Part shown: positions 1 to 7,511 of the stretch, piece after piece
How positions within the stretch are numbered: the stretch's first letter is position 1
How the letters are laid out: each line of letters opens with the position of its first letter
Source: Dehalococcoidia bacterium UBA1141
GTDB taxonomy: Bacteria; Chloroflexota; Dehalococcoidia; Lucifugimonadales; UBA3495
Direction of reading: 5' to 3'
Assembly: GCA_002311385.1 (NCBI GenBank)
Contig: DCAE01000021.1
Span: 352-26,590, forward strand
Length of the DNA: 26,239 nucleotides
Notes under the pieces: model-generated
Databases searched by the model: none
Told to the model about the DNA's origin: nothing
The model's input: only the letters and a program-made list of their open reading frames with translations
Position numbers and translations under genes: made by a program

Positions 1-225
1 CTCGGTTGATTTATTTTCCTCAGGGTACTTAGATGTTTCAGTTCCCCTGCTTACCTTCCCGATACAAGTCGGGATGATCCGGCTCAACACCGGAACGGGT
101 TACCCCATTCGGGTATCTCCGACTATGCCCGCTAGACGGCTCATCGGAGCTTAACGCAGCCTTGCCGCGCCCTTCATCGGCCCTTGGTCCCAAGGCATCC
201 ACCGTAAGCCCTTAATAACTTGACC
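1..225 (-). rRNA. rrl: 23S ribosomal RNA, 5' end (partial, runs off the left edge)
   Basis: The reverse complement reads as the start of bacterial 23S rRNA. It contains the conserved ACGGTGGATGCC near the 5' end, the GCCGATGAAGG segment, the GAATGGGGTAACCC-type loop, and GGGGAACTGAAACATCTAAG close to the edge. The 5' boundary near 225 was set by matching the spacing of the E. coli gene start to the GGATGCC block, so it is good to a few bases. Upstream of it (226-565) there is no 16S gene and no tRNA-Ile or tRNA-Ala spacer. Instead there is a dedicated promoter at 459-487. The 23S is therefore transcribed apart from 16S, as known in Dehalococcoidia and some other lineages. Confidence 0.95.
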
Positions 226-354
226 CACGCTAGGAACTCCAAACTTTTTCGGATTTCCAGATTGATTTCCGTTCTGGATTTCCGTTTGAATATTCGTTCG
301 CAGAAACTTTTTACTATAACTTCTTATTCTTTTTTTAAGGTGCTACAAGAGAAA

Positions 355-384
355 CAGCGGCTGGGGCATCGCCCCAAGCCGCTG
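355..384 (-). other. GC-rich hairpin in the 23S rRNA leader
   Basis: CAGCGGCTGGGGC at 355-367 pairs with GCCCCAAGCCGCTG at 371-384 around a 3-nt loop, leaving one bulged A. The hairpin lies between the rRNA promoter and the 23S 5' end, so it would form in the precursor leader. On the minus strand the stem is followed by TTTCTCTTGT, an imperfect U-rich tail. It could be an attenuator, a leader-processing stem or a protective fold. The rest of 226-565 is AT-rich near 290-340 and contains no gene I can support. Confidence 0.55.
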
Positions 385-458
385 CTTAGGTGTCCCAGCA
401 ATAGTGTGGTTATTTCAGATGACGTGCATCAGACATAAACTCTCCCTTGCAACGAAAC

Positions 459-487
459 ATTATAGGTGGCCCCATGCCCACCGTCAA
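459..487 (-). promoter_or_regulatory. Sigma-70-type promoter of the 23S rRNA gene
   Basis: Read on the minus strand there is TTGACG (487-482), a 17-nt spacer, and a perfect TATAAT (464-459). This predicts transcription starting near 452 and a leader of about 225 nt before the 23S gene. The match and ideal spacing are directly visible; its role as the rRNA promoter is inferred from position and orientation. Confidence 0.8.
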
Positions 488-565
488 GAGGCTTTCACCC
501 TCATTCCAGGCTGAAAACACAAAGACACTGCCTCTCCTCGGACGGACCGATCTGTGACCCTGAGC

Positions 566-3015
566 TTAACGCACCGGGTTGACGTATTCCAAATGAGAGA
601 ATATTCCAGGCACGGTCCCTGGGAAAACGTAATCAAATATGTCGGAAGTGTCGATCAATGCCACAGCCGGCACCCATGCGATGGGCAATTCAAGATATTC
701 GTAAAACTAGTAAGACCCTATATCCATTTCCACGGAGAATCGGTCTTGATCCGTCGGCTGTTCAATCGCAGTTTGGTAGAAATCGTCTAGGACGATTCGT
801 TGAGGACCTGCGACAGTACCGCCAAATTCGCTGTAGTTGGTTGATCGGACGGCCGCGGTCATTTCAGTGTTGAGCAGCGCCAAACCGAACATCTCGAAAA
901 TCGGTCCATCTGTCATATTTTCCCTGAATATTTGGTAATCTGTGCTAATTATATCGGTCGTAATGCCAACGTTAGTTGCCAGCGACGCAACAATATCAGT
1001 CGCAATCCCCAATTCCGGGAATCCACCGAGCTCATAAATTGCCATTTCAAGCGAAAATCCATCGGGATAGCCCGCATCGGCCAATAGTTGCCTGTATCTG
1101 TCGGGGTCGTAACCGTAGAGTTCAAAGAGGTCGTCTTCCTATTGAGGGTCAAAGCACGGATCATTTGGGTGGCAAGCCAGGACGTGGGCTGGCTCCCCCA
1201 GCCCCCCAAAAGCGACATCGATAATCTCATCCCGGTTAATCGCTCTGGCGAAGGCCTCTCGGACTCTGATGTCTTCGAAGGGGTTATCGGGTTCAAAACA
1301 TTCAGTATCCTCACGGTGCAATCCGGGGAAGAAGTAGGTCAACTCAAAGGCCGGCTGAGTACTTATCGATGCATGGAATCTTGCATCCCCTTCCTCAGTG
1401 GGCAAGTTGTTTATCCTAGGACAAACAACTGAGCGATGTCGGCTTCGCCACTTAATATGGCTGCTATCCTGGTTGCTTCTTCCTCTACGAAGAAAATTTG
1501 AAGTTGTTGAAAGCTTGGTGTCTTTCTCCAGTGGTCCTCGACTCTAATGAAGCTAATAAATACTCCCGGCTCACCCGTCTCTATGCTGTATGAACCGGCT
1601 CCGACTGGTCCGTTTGCTCTGATACCTTCTTCGCCATCCTCGTTCCATTGGGCCGAGCTGAGCATCACCAAATTATGCTCCACCGACACTCGAGATAGAA
1701 AATCGCTGACGGGCCTAAAGAGCTCGATCTGAATAATATACTCGCCCAACACCTCCATTGATCGTAGATTTTCGTTCCAGAACTGGGAACCTCCAGAAAC
1801 GGCTTCTTGCCTGACCAACATGTCAATGCTGTGAAAGACGTCCGTCGCGGTAAACTCGCCCCAGCCGTAATGATGCTGGATTCCGGATTTCAAGAAAAAG
1901 GTCCAAGTCGTGCGGTCTTCGCTAATCTCCCAAGCATCGGCGAGCATGGGTATGTACTCACCCGTATGCCGATCTAGGTCAATCAATGATCCGAGAGCAG
2001 GGCGCATAGAAACGAGGCTCTCGAGAGACAACTCCCAGGGCAAAAATGTCGCCGCGGAGGGCGGGACCATCACTACCGTCAACTGGTCCGCCGGATTGAA
2101 CTCGTCGGGGACTATCGTGGCAACGGCCCCCCCGGCCGGCGTGGCCGTGGATTCCCTTTGCGCTGGCACGGGCGGAATCGTGGGAGTTGGGCCCGGACCA
2201 GGCGGAAGCGTACCACTGGCAAACAAGCCTATTATGATGGCGACGACCGCTCCCACAGCAGACATCCCTATTACCGTGGGACTAAACCTGCGGCCTATTG
2301 TCTGGGTCTGCGGCTGTGATGTCTGCGACTCCGAGATGAGAGTCGGTTCCAAGACTTGCGCTGGCTCCCAGTTTGGTAAAGTAGTTGGAGCCGATTGTGG
2401 CTCAGGTTCAGATACCGCTGCTGACTCGCTCTCTTCTTCGACAGGGATAGCGTCGACTGGAGATTGCTCTGCCGCAAGCGACTCTTCTGGTTCAGGGAGA
2501 ATCTCCACGACCGGTTCTTGGTCCCGGATGGGTTCTTGGTCCCGTGGAAGTTCTTCGTCCTCTGCGACTTCTTGGTCTTGAACAGGTTCTTGAACGTCCT
2601 GTTCAGCACTTTCGGACGGCCCATCTTCGGGCAAATCAGTCTGATCGACGACACCAATATCCACTTCCTGGGCCGGCGGCAGGTCTTCAGAATCAGGCTC
2701 ATCCAATATCTGGCGAATCTCCACATCGCCATTGACATTATTGATAGTGAATTGCTCGATGCCCGGTGACCCACGGTAGCGCCCCGACGGCCGGAAAGAG
2801 AGCCTGATCTCCTAGTAGTCTTCGGTTTCTTCTTGGCTGAGGACCTCCCAGACGAAGTTCATCCCGGTGTACCTAGGACCGTAGAAACTCGTGTTGTCCC
2901 GGGCGTGCTGAATAGCTAGCACGCGGGCTTGATCCATCGAGATCCACGCAGGGGCTTCCCCGCGTCGGTCGAAATCGAACTTATCTTGTTCCTGTTTGTC
3001 CTCTTCTTCGGCCAT
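566..3015 (-). pseudogene. Decayed membrane-tethered family-5 solute-binding protein (three in-frame TAG codons, one frameshift)
   Basis: Pieces that look like separate ORFs form one gene. From ATG at 3015, codons 1-67 run into TAG (2812-2814). The same frame continues with EIRLSFRPSG and on to 1411, where a one-base loss near 1410-1416 shifts the frame. The shifted frame resumes with NNLPTEEGDARF, crosses TAG at 1139-1141 (between DPCFDPQ and EDDLFELYGY) and TAG at 707-709, and ends at TAA 566-568. Ancestral length is about 816 codons. Order: a cytosolic-looking N-terminal domain (about 1-105), an acidic Glu/Pro/Gln-rich linker (about 106-240), one membrane span (about 245-267), a Pro/Gly spacer, then a SBP_bac_5 (peptide/nickel-type) domain from about 308. 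Motifs typical of the family include LADAWEISEDRTTWTFFLK and IRVREAFARAINRDEI. No permease or ATPase gene is nearby. GTG at 3021 is an alternative start. Family assignment is firm; loss of function is inferred. Confidence 0.85.
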
Positions 3016-3023
3016 GGGCACTC

Positions 3024-3051
3024 ATTATAAGGTTGCGGACTCTGTGGTCAA
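3024..3051 (-). promoter_or_regulatory. Strong promoter of the decayed binding-protein gene; predicts a leaderless mRNA
   Basis: On the minus strand TTGACC (3051-3046), a 16-nt spacer and a perfect TATAAT (3029-3024) are followed after 8 nt (GAGTGCCC) by the ATG at 3015. Initiation about 7 nt past the -10 box would put the transcript start at or next to the start codon. No ribosome binding site fits in that space, so leaderless translation is expected. The promoter is intact although the gene is not. Confidence 0.6.
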
Positions 3052-3109
3052 ACCCCGGATGTGAGCCAAGAAATACTGCGGGAGTCCGTCAGGCAGGGTA
3101 ATTTGCTGT

Positions 3110-4294
3110 CTAAAACATCATGAAATCGGGCTCTTGTCCCAACAACATCTTGCCGCCGTCGGCCAACGTAATCGGCCTGACAAAAGCGTGGGCCGCCGCC
3201 GTGTGAACGTCCCTGAAGCACCGTTCCAAATCCGACGAGGTATAAATCGACGACGCCCCTGCTGTTGCGTATGCCAAATCCACGGCTTGCACAGACGCCG
3301 TCACAGCGCTGGTGCAGGCGGTCCGGAACCGGCCCCGCAGGTCCATTGGAACCTCTTTTCTTTCCTGGACCAAGTTCCAAATCTGACTCAGGTTCTCGTA
3401 GAGATAGACTCTGGCCGACCCCACCATAAACTCCGTCTTGGCCAAATCCGACAGCTTGTCCAAATCGCTCGAAGCCGGTCTGCTGCTTCGCCGGTCCACC
3501 TTTTCTCGCAACAACCTGTTCAGGCTATCCACGGCAGCCTGAGCTATGCCCAGAGAAACTGCGGACATCATGGGCACAGCCATACCCGAATAGCGGTAGT
3601 GGGGATCGGCACGACTGGATCTCCCTTGAGCCGGGTGCAACATTACCATGTGGTCGGGAACGAAAACGTCCTCCATCGTGTAGTCGTGGCTGCCTGTTCC
3701 CCGCAGTCCTGTGGTGTGCCAGGTGTCCAAGATTTGGCAACCGGACGCTGGGCTCAGGAATAGACGCCACATGGGATTGCCGGATTCGTCCAACACTGGC
3801 CCTTCGCCTTCGAACATCCAACTGCCCGTAGTAACCCAGTTGGCGTGGTTGCAACCACTGGCGAATGGCCACTGGCCGGTAAGCCGCCAGCCACCGCTGG
3901 TCTTTATTGCCCTGCCATGAGGCACTTGGCTGCCGCCAATCAGCACCGGTGTGTCTGTGTGTGAATCGGCCCCGAAAAATTCACGAACTGCGCTCTCTTC
4001 TAAGTAAGCGGCCACCCAGAATGGAGTGACCGACAGAATCATGGCAACCCAACCAGCGGAGCCGTTGGCTCTAGAGATGGTTTCTATAACACCAGCCGTG
4101 GTGACCGGGTTCAAGCCCAGACCACCTTGCTCCTTCCCCAACAGCATTCGGAACACCCCGGCATCGGCTAAACCTTGAATGAGCCATTCCGGCAGCGTTC
4201 GTTGATCGTCAATCTCCGCCGCTGCCTCCCGGATGGCGGGAAGAAGGGTTTCCACAGCCTGCTGAAGTTGATTAACGTGGCTGCCGACGGACAT
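3110..4294 (-). CDS. Acyl-CoA dehydrogenase-fold flavoprotein, HsaA/group D monooxygenase-like
   Basis: 394 aa, the usual length for this fold. The N-terminal helical domain is followed by a middle beta domain with FASGCNHANW (144-153) and WHTTGLRGTGSHD (192-204). The C-terminal helical domain (Acyl-CoA_dh_2 type) carries LERCFRDVHTAAAH (356-369). In the flavin-dependent two-component monooxygenases of this group (HsaA, HpaH C2-type), a Ser/Thr in the first motif and a His in the last act on flavin and substrate; S146, H364 and H369 are candidates. It may therefore hydroxylate an aromatic or polycyclic substrate with reduced flavin from a separate reductase, or dehydrogenate an acyl thioester. 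The start ATG has GGAG at a good distance (CATTGGAGAAGTGTAA). It lies 127 nt downstream of the crotonase gene on the same strand, so the two may be co-transcribed. Stop is TAG. The substrate is unknown. Confidence 0.85.
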   Translation of the reverse strand: MSVGSHVNQLQQAVETLLPAIREAAAEIDDQRTLPEWLIQGLADAGVFRMLLGKEQGGLGLNPVTTAGVIETISRANGSAGWVAMILSVTPFWVAAYLEESAVREFFGADSHTDTPVLIGGSQVPHGRAIKTSGGWRLTGQWPFASGCNHANWVTTGSWMFEGEGPVLDESGNPMWRLFLSPASGCQILDTWHTTGLRGTGSHDYTMEDVFVPDHMVMLHPAQGRSSRADPHYRYSGMAVPMMSAVSLGIAQAAVDSLNRLLREKVDRRSSRPASSDLDKLSDLAKTEFMVGSARVYLYENLSQIWNLVQERKEVPMDLRGRFRTACTSAVTASVQAVDLAYATAGASSIYTSSDLERCFRDVHTAAAHAFVRPITLADGGKMLLGQEPDFMMF

Positions 4295-4306
4295 TTACAC
4301 TTCTCC

Positions 4307-4332
4307 AATGAATATCATTAAAGAAATTCATT
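4307..4332. promoter_or_regulatory. AT-rich inverted repeat upstream of the HsaA-like gene (possible operator)
   Basis: AATGAAT (4307-4313) and ATTCATT (4326-4332) form a perfect 7-bp inverted repeat around a 12-bp AT-rich spacer. It lies 12 bp before the start codon at 4294. A related ATGATTCAT sequence sits about 20 bp further upstream. The size and location suit a repressor site, but AT-rich DNA makes such repeats by chance and no regulator gene is adjacent. Confidence 0.25.
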
Positions 4333-4421
4333 ACAGTAACCATGCAATGATTCATCCCAGGCCCACGAACGCCTGATTTGGCGGGTCAACAGTGTCTAGT
4401 TTAAATCACCCGCGAGCCTGA

Positions 4422-5282
4422 CTACCGTCCTGTGAACTTGGGTTGGCGTTTTTCTATGAACGCTTGGACAGCCTCTTTGTGGTCGTCAGTACGCCGCACC
4501 TGTTCCTGAGCAACGTGGGCCAATGCCAGGCTATCTTCAAAGCTCATGTCCAGGCTCTTATGCACCAGATATTTAATTAAAGCCATAGACTGAGTGGGCA
4601 TGTTGGCCAAGCGTGTGGCAAGCTCAATGGACGGTTCCATCAGTCCCTCAGCCGGGAATACCTTGCTGACCACACCCATTCGGTAAGCCTCGTTGCCGTC
4701 TATTCGGTCACCGGTGTACTGCAACAGTAGGGTGTTGCTCATGCCGATTAGACGGGGCAGTTGCCAGCTGCTGCCGTCGCCTGGAATCAAACCCATGCGA
4801 GAAAATGCCTCGGAAAAACTTGCCTTCTCCGACGCAAATCGAATGTCGCAAGCCAAGGCCACACCCATTCCTACCCCCATGGCGTGGCCGTTCACGGCGG
4901 CGATGGACGGTTTTTGCAGCTTGTTGATTCGCAGTGGAACTCGGCTGGCTTGGCCGCCAAACTCAACCTTTGGCTGGCGGTGAGCGTACTGGGCTTCCAT
5001 CTTTCCCCAGGGCATTTCCGCTGGCTCCTCTTTGCCGGTTGAGCCTTCCTCTTGGTCCTGGATTCGTTGGCCAAAACCGCGAACGTTGGCCCCTGAGCAG
5101 AAAGACGGCTCGGTCCCGGTGAGAAGCAGCACCCGCTGGTCGGGATTGTCCTCGAACCGGTCTAGCTCCTCCATGAGTTCAGTGGCCATTTCCGTGCCTA
5201 GAGCGTTCCTGGTCGCAGGGTCGTGCATGGTGATAATCAGCACGTTGTCCCTGGTTTCGGTTTTTAGGAACTGGTAGTCCAT
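4422..5282 (-). CDS. Enoyl-CoA hydratase/isomerase family protein (crotonase fold)
   Basis: 286 aa from ATG at 5282, which has AGGTG six bases upstream. A longer reading from a TTG at 5327 adds 15 unconserved residues and is less likely. Crotonase hallmarks are present: the oxyanion-hole segments FCSGANVRGF (61-70) and GHAMGVGMGVALACD (132-146), then FSEAFSRMGLIPGDGSSW (156-173) and the trimer-interface part. Both glutamates used by true enoyl-CoA hydratases appear to be replaced (Gly near 140, Phe at 160). The IPGDG stretch resembles PaaG-like isomerases, which use an Asp there. Residues about 71-118 form a long acidic/charged insertion compared with a minimal crotonase. An isomerase, thioesterase-like or C-C hydrolase activity on a CoA thioester is as likely as hydration. 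It probably works with the flanking flavoproteins. Confidence 0.85.
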   Translation of the reverse strand: MDYQFLKTETRDNVLIITMHDPATRNALGTEMATELMEELDRFEDNPDQRVLLLTGTEPSFCSGANVRGFGQRIQDQEEGSTGKEEPAEMPWGKMEAQYAHRQPKVEFGGQASRVPLRINKLQKPSIAAVNGHAMGVGMGVALACDIRFASEKASFSEAFSRMGLIPGDGSSWQLPRLIGMSNTLLLQYTGDRIDGNEAYRMGVVSKVFPAEGLMEPSIELATRLANMPTQSMALIKYLVHKSLDMSFEDSLALAHVAQEQVRRTDDHKEAVQAFIEKRQPKFTGR

Positions 5283-5632
5283 CTCTTTCACCTGCGTCTG
5301 TTTGTCGCTAACATTAGATTGACTCAAAGTTCGGGTTCCAATCGTGACTGGTTTCCCGCTTGCTGCCTAAAATCGCGTCCTCTCAGTGGCTTACCCAGTT
5401 GCTTTGCCAGTTGCTTAGGCGTTTTTTCATGGAAAAACTCGAACAAAAGCTTGGCAGCCTACCACCGGAACGCGGGTCTTCATCGCCGTGGTAATTCTAT
5501 AACACTTATCGAGATTTGTGGCCTGCACCGGGAAACGGCAGGCCTTGAATGGGTACAGGGGCTGAATACACTCTCCCCAAGATTCAAAGCAATCCCTAAT
5601 ACTTAAATACTAAGAAATAAAGGACTAGTTAT
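5283..5632. other. Divergent intergenic region between crotonase (-) and the second flavoprotein (+)
   Basis: 350 bases with no supportable gene. It must hold the promoters of both divergent genes. A 7-bp stem GGCCTGC/GCAGGCC (5520-5526 and 5538-5544) surrounds an 11-nt loop. Just after it TTGAAT (5545-5550) and TACACT (5567-5572), 16 bp apart, could be a weak plus-strand promoter for the gene at 5633. An open frame through most of this region has no family resemblance and I regard it as chance. Confidence 0.4.
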
Positions 5633-6877
5633 ATGGCTTCGACCCCAAACCAAGCCTTCCTGCACGAAAGCTACCCCGATCAAGATTTAATAGATATTGC
5701 AAGAAATTTGGGTCCGGTCATCCGAGAATACAGCGCACAGGGCGAGCGGGAAGGCCACATGCCACAACCCATGTGGGATGCTCTTTCCGACGCTGGTTTG
5801 TTGTCCCTACTCACTCCCAAGAATTTCGGTGGTGCAGAGGTGGACCCAATCACCTATTCACGAGTCGTCGAGGAGATTAGCATCCATGACGCCGCCGCAG
5901 GGTGGACCCTCACCAACCCCCTGTTGTTCGGCGTACTTTGCGCCCGGCTGCCCCAACAAGGTGCATTGGACATAATGGGCACAGACCCAAGAGCCCGATT
6001 GGCAGCTACATTTGGGCCTCCCTTGAAAGCGGTGCCCACGGAGGGCGGTTACAAGCTATCTGGCTACGGCACCTTCGCCAGCAATTGCCACCAAGCCCTC
6101 TGGATGGGCGCAATCTGCCAGATTGCTGAAGAAGGTGACCCGGAGATCCAAGACTCGGGAATGTTGAACCCAGGAACGATGAAAACCGACAAACCCCGGC
6201 TGCTTTGGGCCTACTACCCGGCTAAAGATTGCCGCATATTGGACAACTGGCACGTGATGGGAATGCGGGGCACAGGCAGCAACAACATCCAAGTGGACGA
6301 AAGCTTCGTTCCCTACCACCGATGCGTCCCCTTCGGCGCCGAGTACCAACTGGGCCCGGATTTCCAAGGCCCGCTGTACAGGTTTCCGTTTATCGGCTTG
6401 GCCGTCGGGGGACTTACTCCAGTGGCGCTGGGAATCGCCCGAAGAGCGATTGACGAAATCGCAGCTTTGGCCAAGACGAAAACTCCGGCTGGCTCATCCA
6501 AGCTGTTGTGGGAGCATCCGGCTACCCAATACAAGATAGCCCAAGCCGAGGGGGCGGTCCGGGCGGGAAGAGCGCTGCTCTACGAGACACTTAGGGAGAG
6601 ATGGGAGGCGACGTTGGCCGGAAAAGAGCCAACGATGGATGACCGGGCCGGACTAATGTTGGCAGCTTCTACGGCGGCGGCCAACGCTGCGCTGGCCGTG
6701 GAGTTGGCATTTAGCCTGAGCGGCACCACCGGCATCTATGTCGATAGTCCGATTGAACGTTGCTTCAGGGACATGCAGGTTGTGAGACAACAGAGGCTCT
6801 TGGCCGATGGCCGGTACGAAACCTTCGGGCAGATGTATTTCGGACTTGAACCCGACTTCATAACGATTGTTATTTAG
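5633..6877 (+). CDS. Acyl-CoA dehydrogenase-fold flavoprotein, second paralogue
   Basis: 414 aa, clearly related to the flavoprotein at 3110-4294 and alignable end to end. Shared landmarks are GTFASNCHQALWMG (146-159), NWHVMGMRGTGSNN (205-218), PIERCFRDMQ (373-382) and GLEPDF near the C terminus. At the C-terminal active-site segment both histidines of the paralogue are glutamines here (Q382, Q387), so the chemistry is probably not the same. AGGA eight bases before the ATG supports the start. It is divergent from the crotonase gene and followed 104 nt later by the MOSC gene on the same strand. A dehydrogenase, a flavin-dependent oxygenase or a non-catalytic partner are all possible; the fold call is secure, the reaction is not. 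Confidence 0.85.
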   Translation: MASTPNQAFLHESYPDQDLIDIARNLGPVIREYSAQGEREGHMPQPMWDALSDAGLLSLLTPKNFGGAEVDPITYSRVVEEISIHDAAAGWTLTNPLLFGVLCARLPQQGALDIMGTDPRARLAATFGPPLKAVPTEGGYKLSGYGTFASNCHQALWMGAICQIAEEGDPEIQDSGMLNPGTMKTDKPRLLWAYYPAKDCRILDNWHVMGMRGTGSNNIQVDESFVPYHRCVPFGAEYQLGPDFQGPLYRFPFIGLAVGGLTPVALGIARRAIDEIAALAKTKTPAGSSKLLWEHPATQYKIAQAEGAVRAGRALLYETLRERWEATLAGKEPTMDDRAGLMLAASTAAANAALAVELAFSLSGTTGIYVDSPIERCFRDMQVVRQQRLLADGRYETFGQMYFGLEPDFITIVI

Positions 6878-6981
6878 CCAATAATTTTTTAGCCAAAAGT
6901 TGATTCCGCTTGCTCTAATTTGGCCTGCAAGCTATTCTTACATCACTCAAAAATCACTCAGACCAGGGGAGGGATTCACCG

Positions 6982-7410
6982 ATGCAACAGGGTTCGATCA
7001 CCAACATACATATTGCCAGGGTCAAAGAAACGCCTTCAGACCCAGTGCAGGAGGCGACGGCCATCTCAAATCAGGGGTTAGAAGGGGACCGAAGTTGCAA
7101 GCCTGGCGCCCTCCGGCAGGTGCTGGTCATGGACAAGGAAACGCTGGATGAAATGGACCTAAAACCGGGCCAAATCAAGGAAAACATCACCACCACCGGG
7201 CTGGACCTATCCAAGACCGAGGCTGGGCAGGTATTTTTCATCGGAGACGATGTGACCATGGAGATTGTCGGAGAGTGTGAGCCTTGTGGCAAGATGGACG
7301 TAATCCGCCCCGGATTGAGAGAGCGGATAGATCACCGACGGGGCATGCTGGCCACAGTCATCAACGGTGGCTCAATAAAGGTGGGAGACTCAATCCGCCT
7401 GGAACCCTGA
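6982..7410 (+). CDS. MOSC domain protein
   Basis: 142 aa, a stand-alone MOSC domain (molybdenum cofactor sulfurase C-terminal fold). Recognisable blocks are GLEGDR (32-37), IKENITTTGLDL (65-76), the EIVGECEPC segment (94-102) with the conserved Cys102, RRGMLATVINGG (119-130) and KVGDSI (133-138). Members of the family carry or transfer sulfur on molybdenum cofactor or act as mARC/YiiM-like reductases; free-standing short ones are mostly uncharacterised. A GGGGAGGG sequence 8 bases before the ATG supports the start. It may serve a molybdoenzyme encoded elsewhere, since none is visible here. Transcription ends at the terminator at 7442-7473. Confidence 0.85.
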   Translation: MQQGSITNIHIARVKETPSDPVQEATAISNQGLEGDRSCKPGALRQVLVMDKETLDEMDLKPGQIKENITTTGLDLSKTEAGQVFFIGDDVTMEIVGECEPCGKMDVIRPGLRERIDHRRGMLATVINGGSIKVGDSIRLEP

Positions 7411-7441
7411 ATCCAGTACAGGCCAACTAACGGGTAGATAT

Positions 7442-7473
7442 AAAAAGCCCCAGGAAGCTTCCTGGGGCTTTTT
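7442..7473. terminator. Perfect bidirectional intrinsic terminator
   Basis: A 32-bp perfect palindrome, with centre GGAAGCTTCC and arms reading AAAAAGCCCCA / TGGGGCTTTTT. It gives a GC-rich stem with a U-tract on either strand. It lies between the convergent MOSC gene (+, ends 7410) and TIGR03086 gene (-, ends 7512) and should stop both transcripts. Confidence 0.95.
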
Positions 7474-7511
7474 ACTGTTCGGGAATCCGGTTTTCGGAAA
7501 ATTGGGGTGAG

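Noticed and set aside
1910..2581. 223-codon plus-strand open frame with Ser/Gly-rich product
   Set aside because: It lies antisense to the acidic linker and membrane part of the decayed binding-protein gene. Its composition is the complement of the low-complexity Glu/Pro codons, with no family resemblance.
2815..3015. Small stand-alone acidic protein of 67 residues
   Set aside because: The same frame continues after the TAG at 2812 into the binding-protein gene with protein-like sequence, so it is the N terminus of that gene.
566..3015. Amber codon reassignment as the explanation for the three TAGs
   Set aside because: A frameshift is also present, other genes in the window end at TAG, and the other broken genes carry TAA, so decay or sequence error is simpler.
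3134..3763. 209-codon plus-strand open frame
   Set aside because: Antisense shadow of the HsaA-like gene, which has strong motifs and a good start on the other strand.
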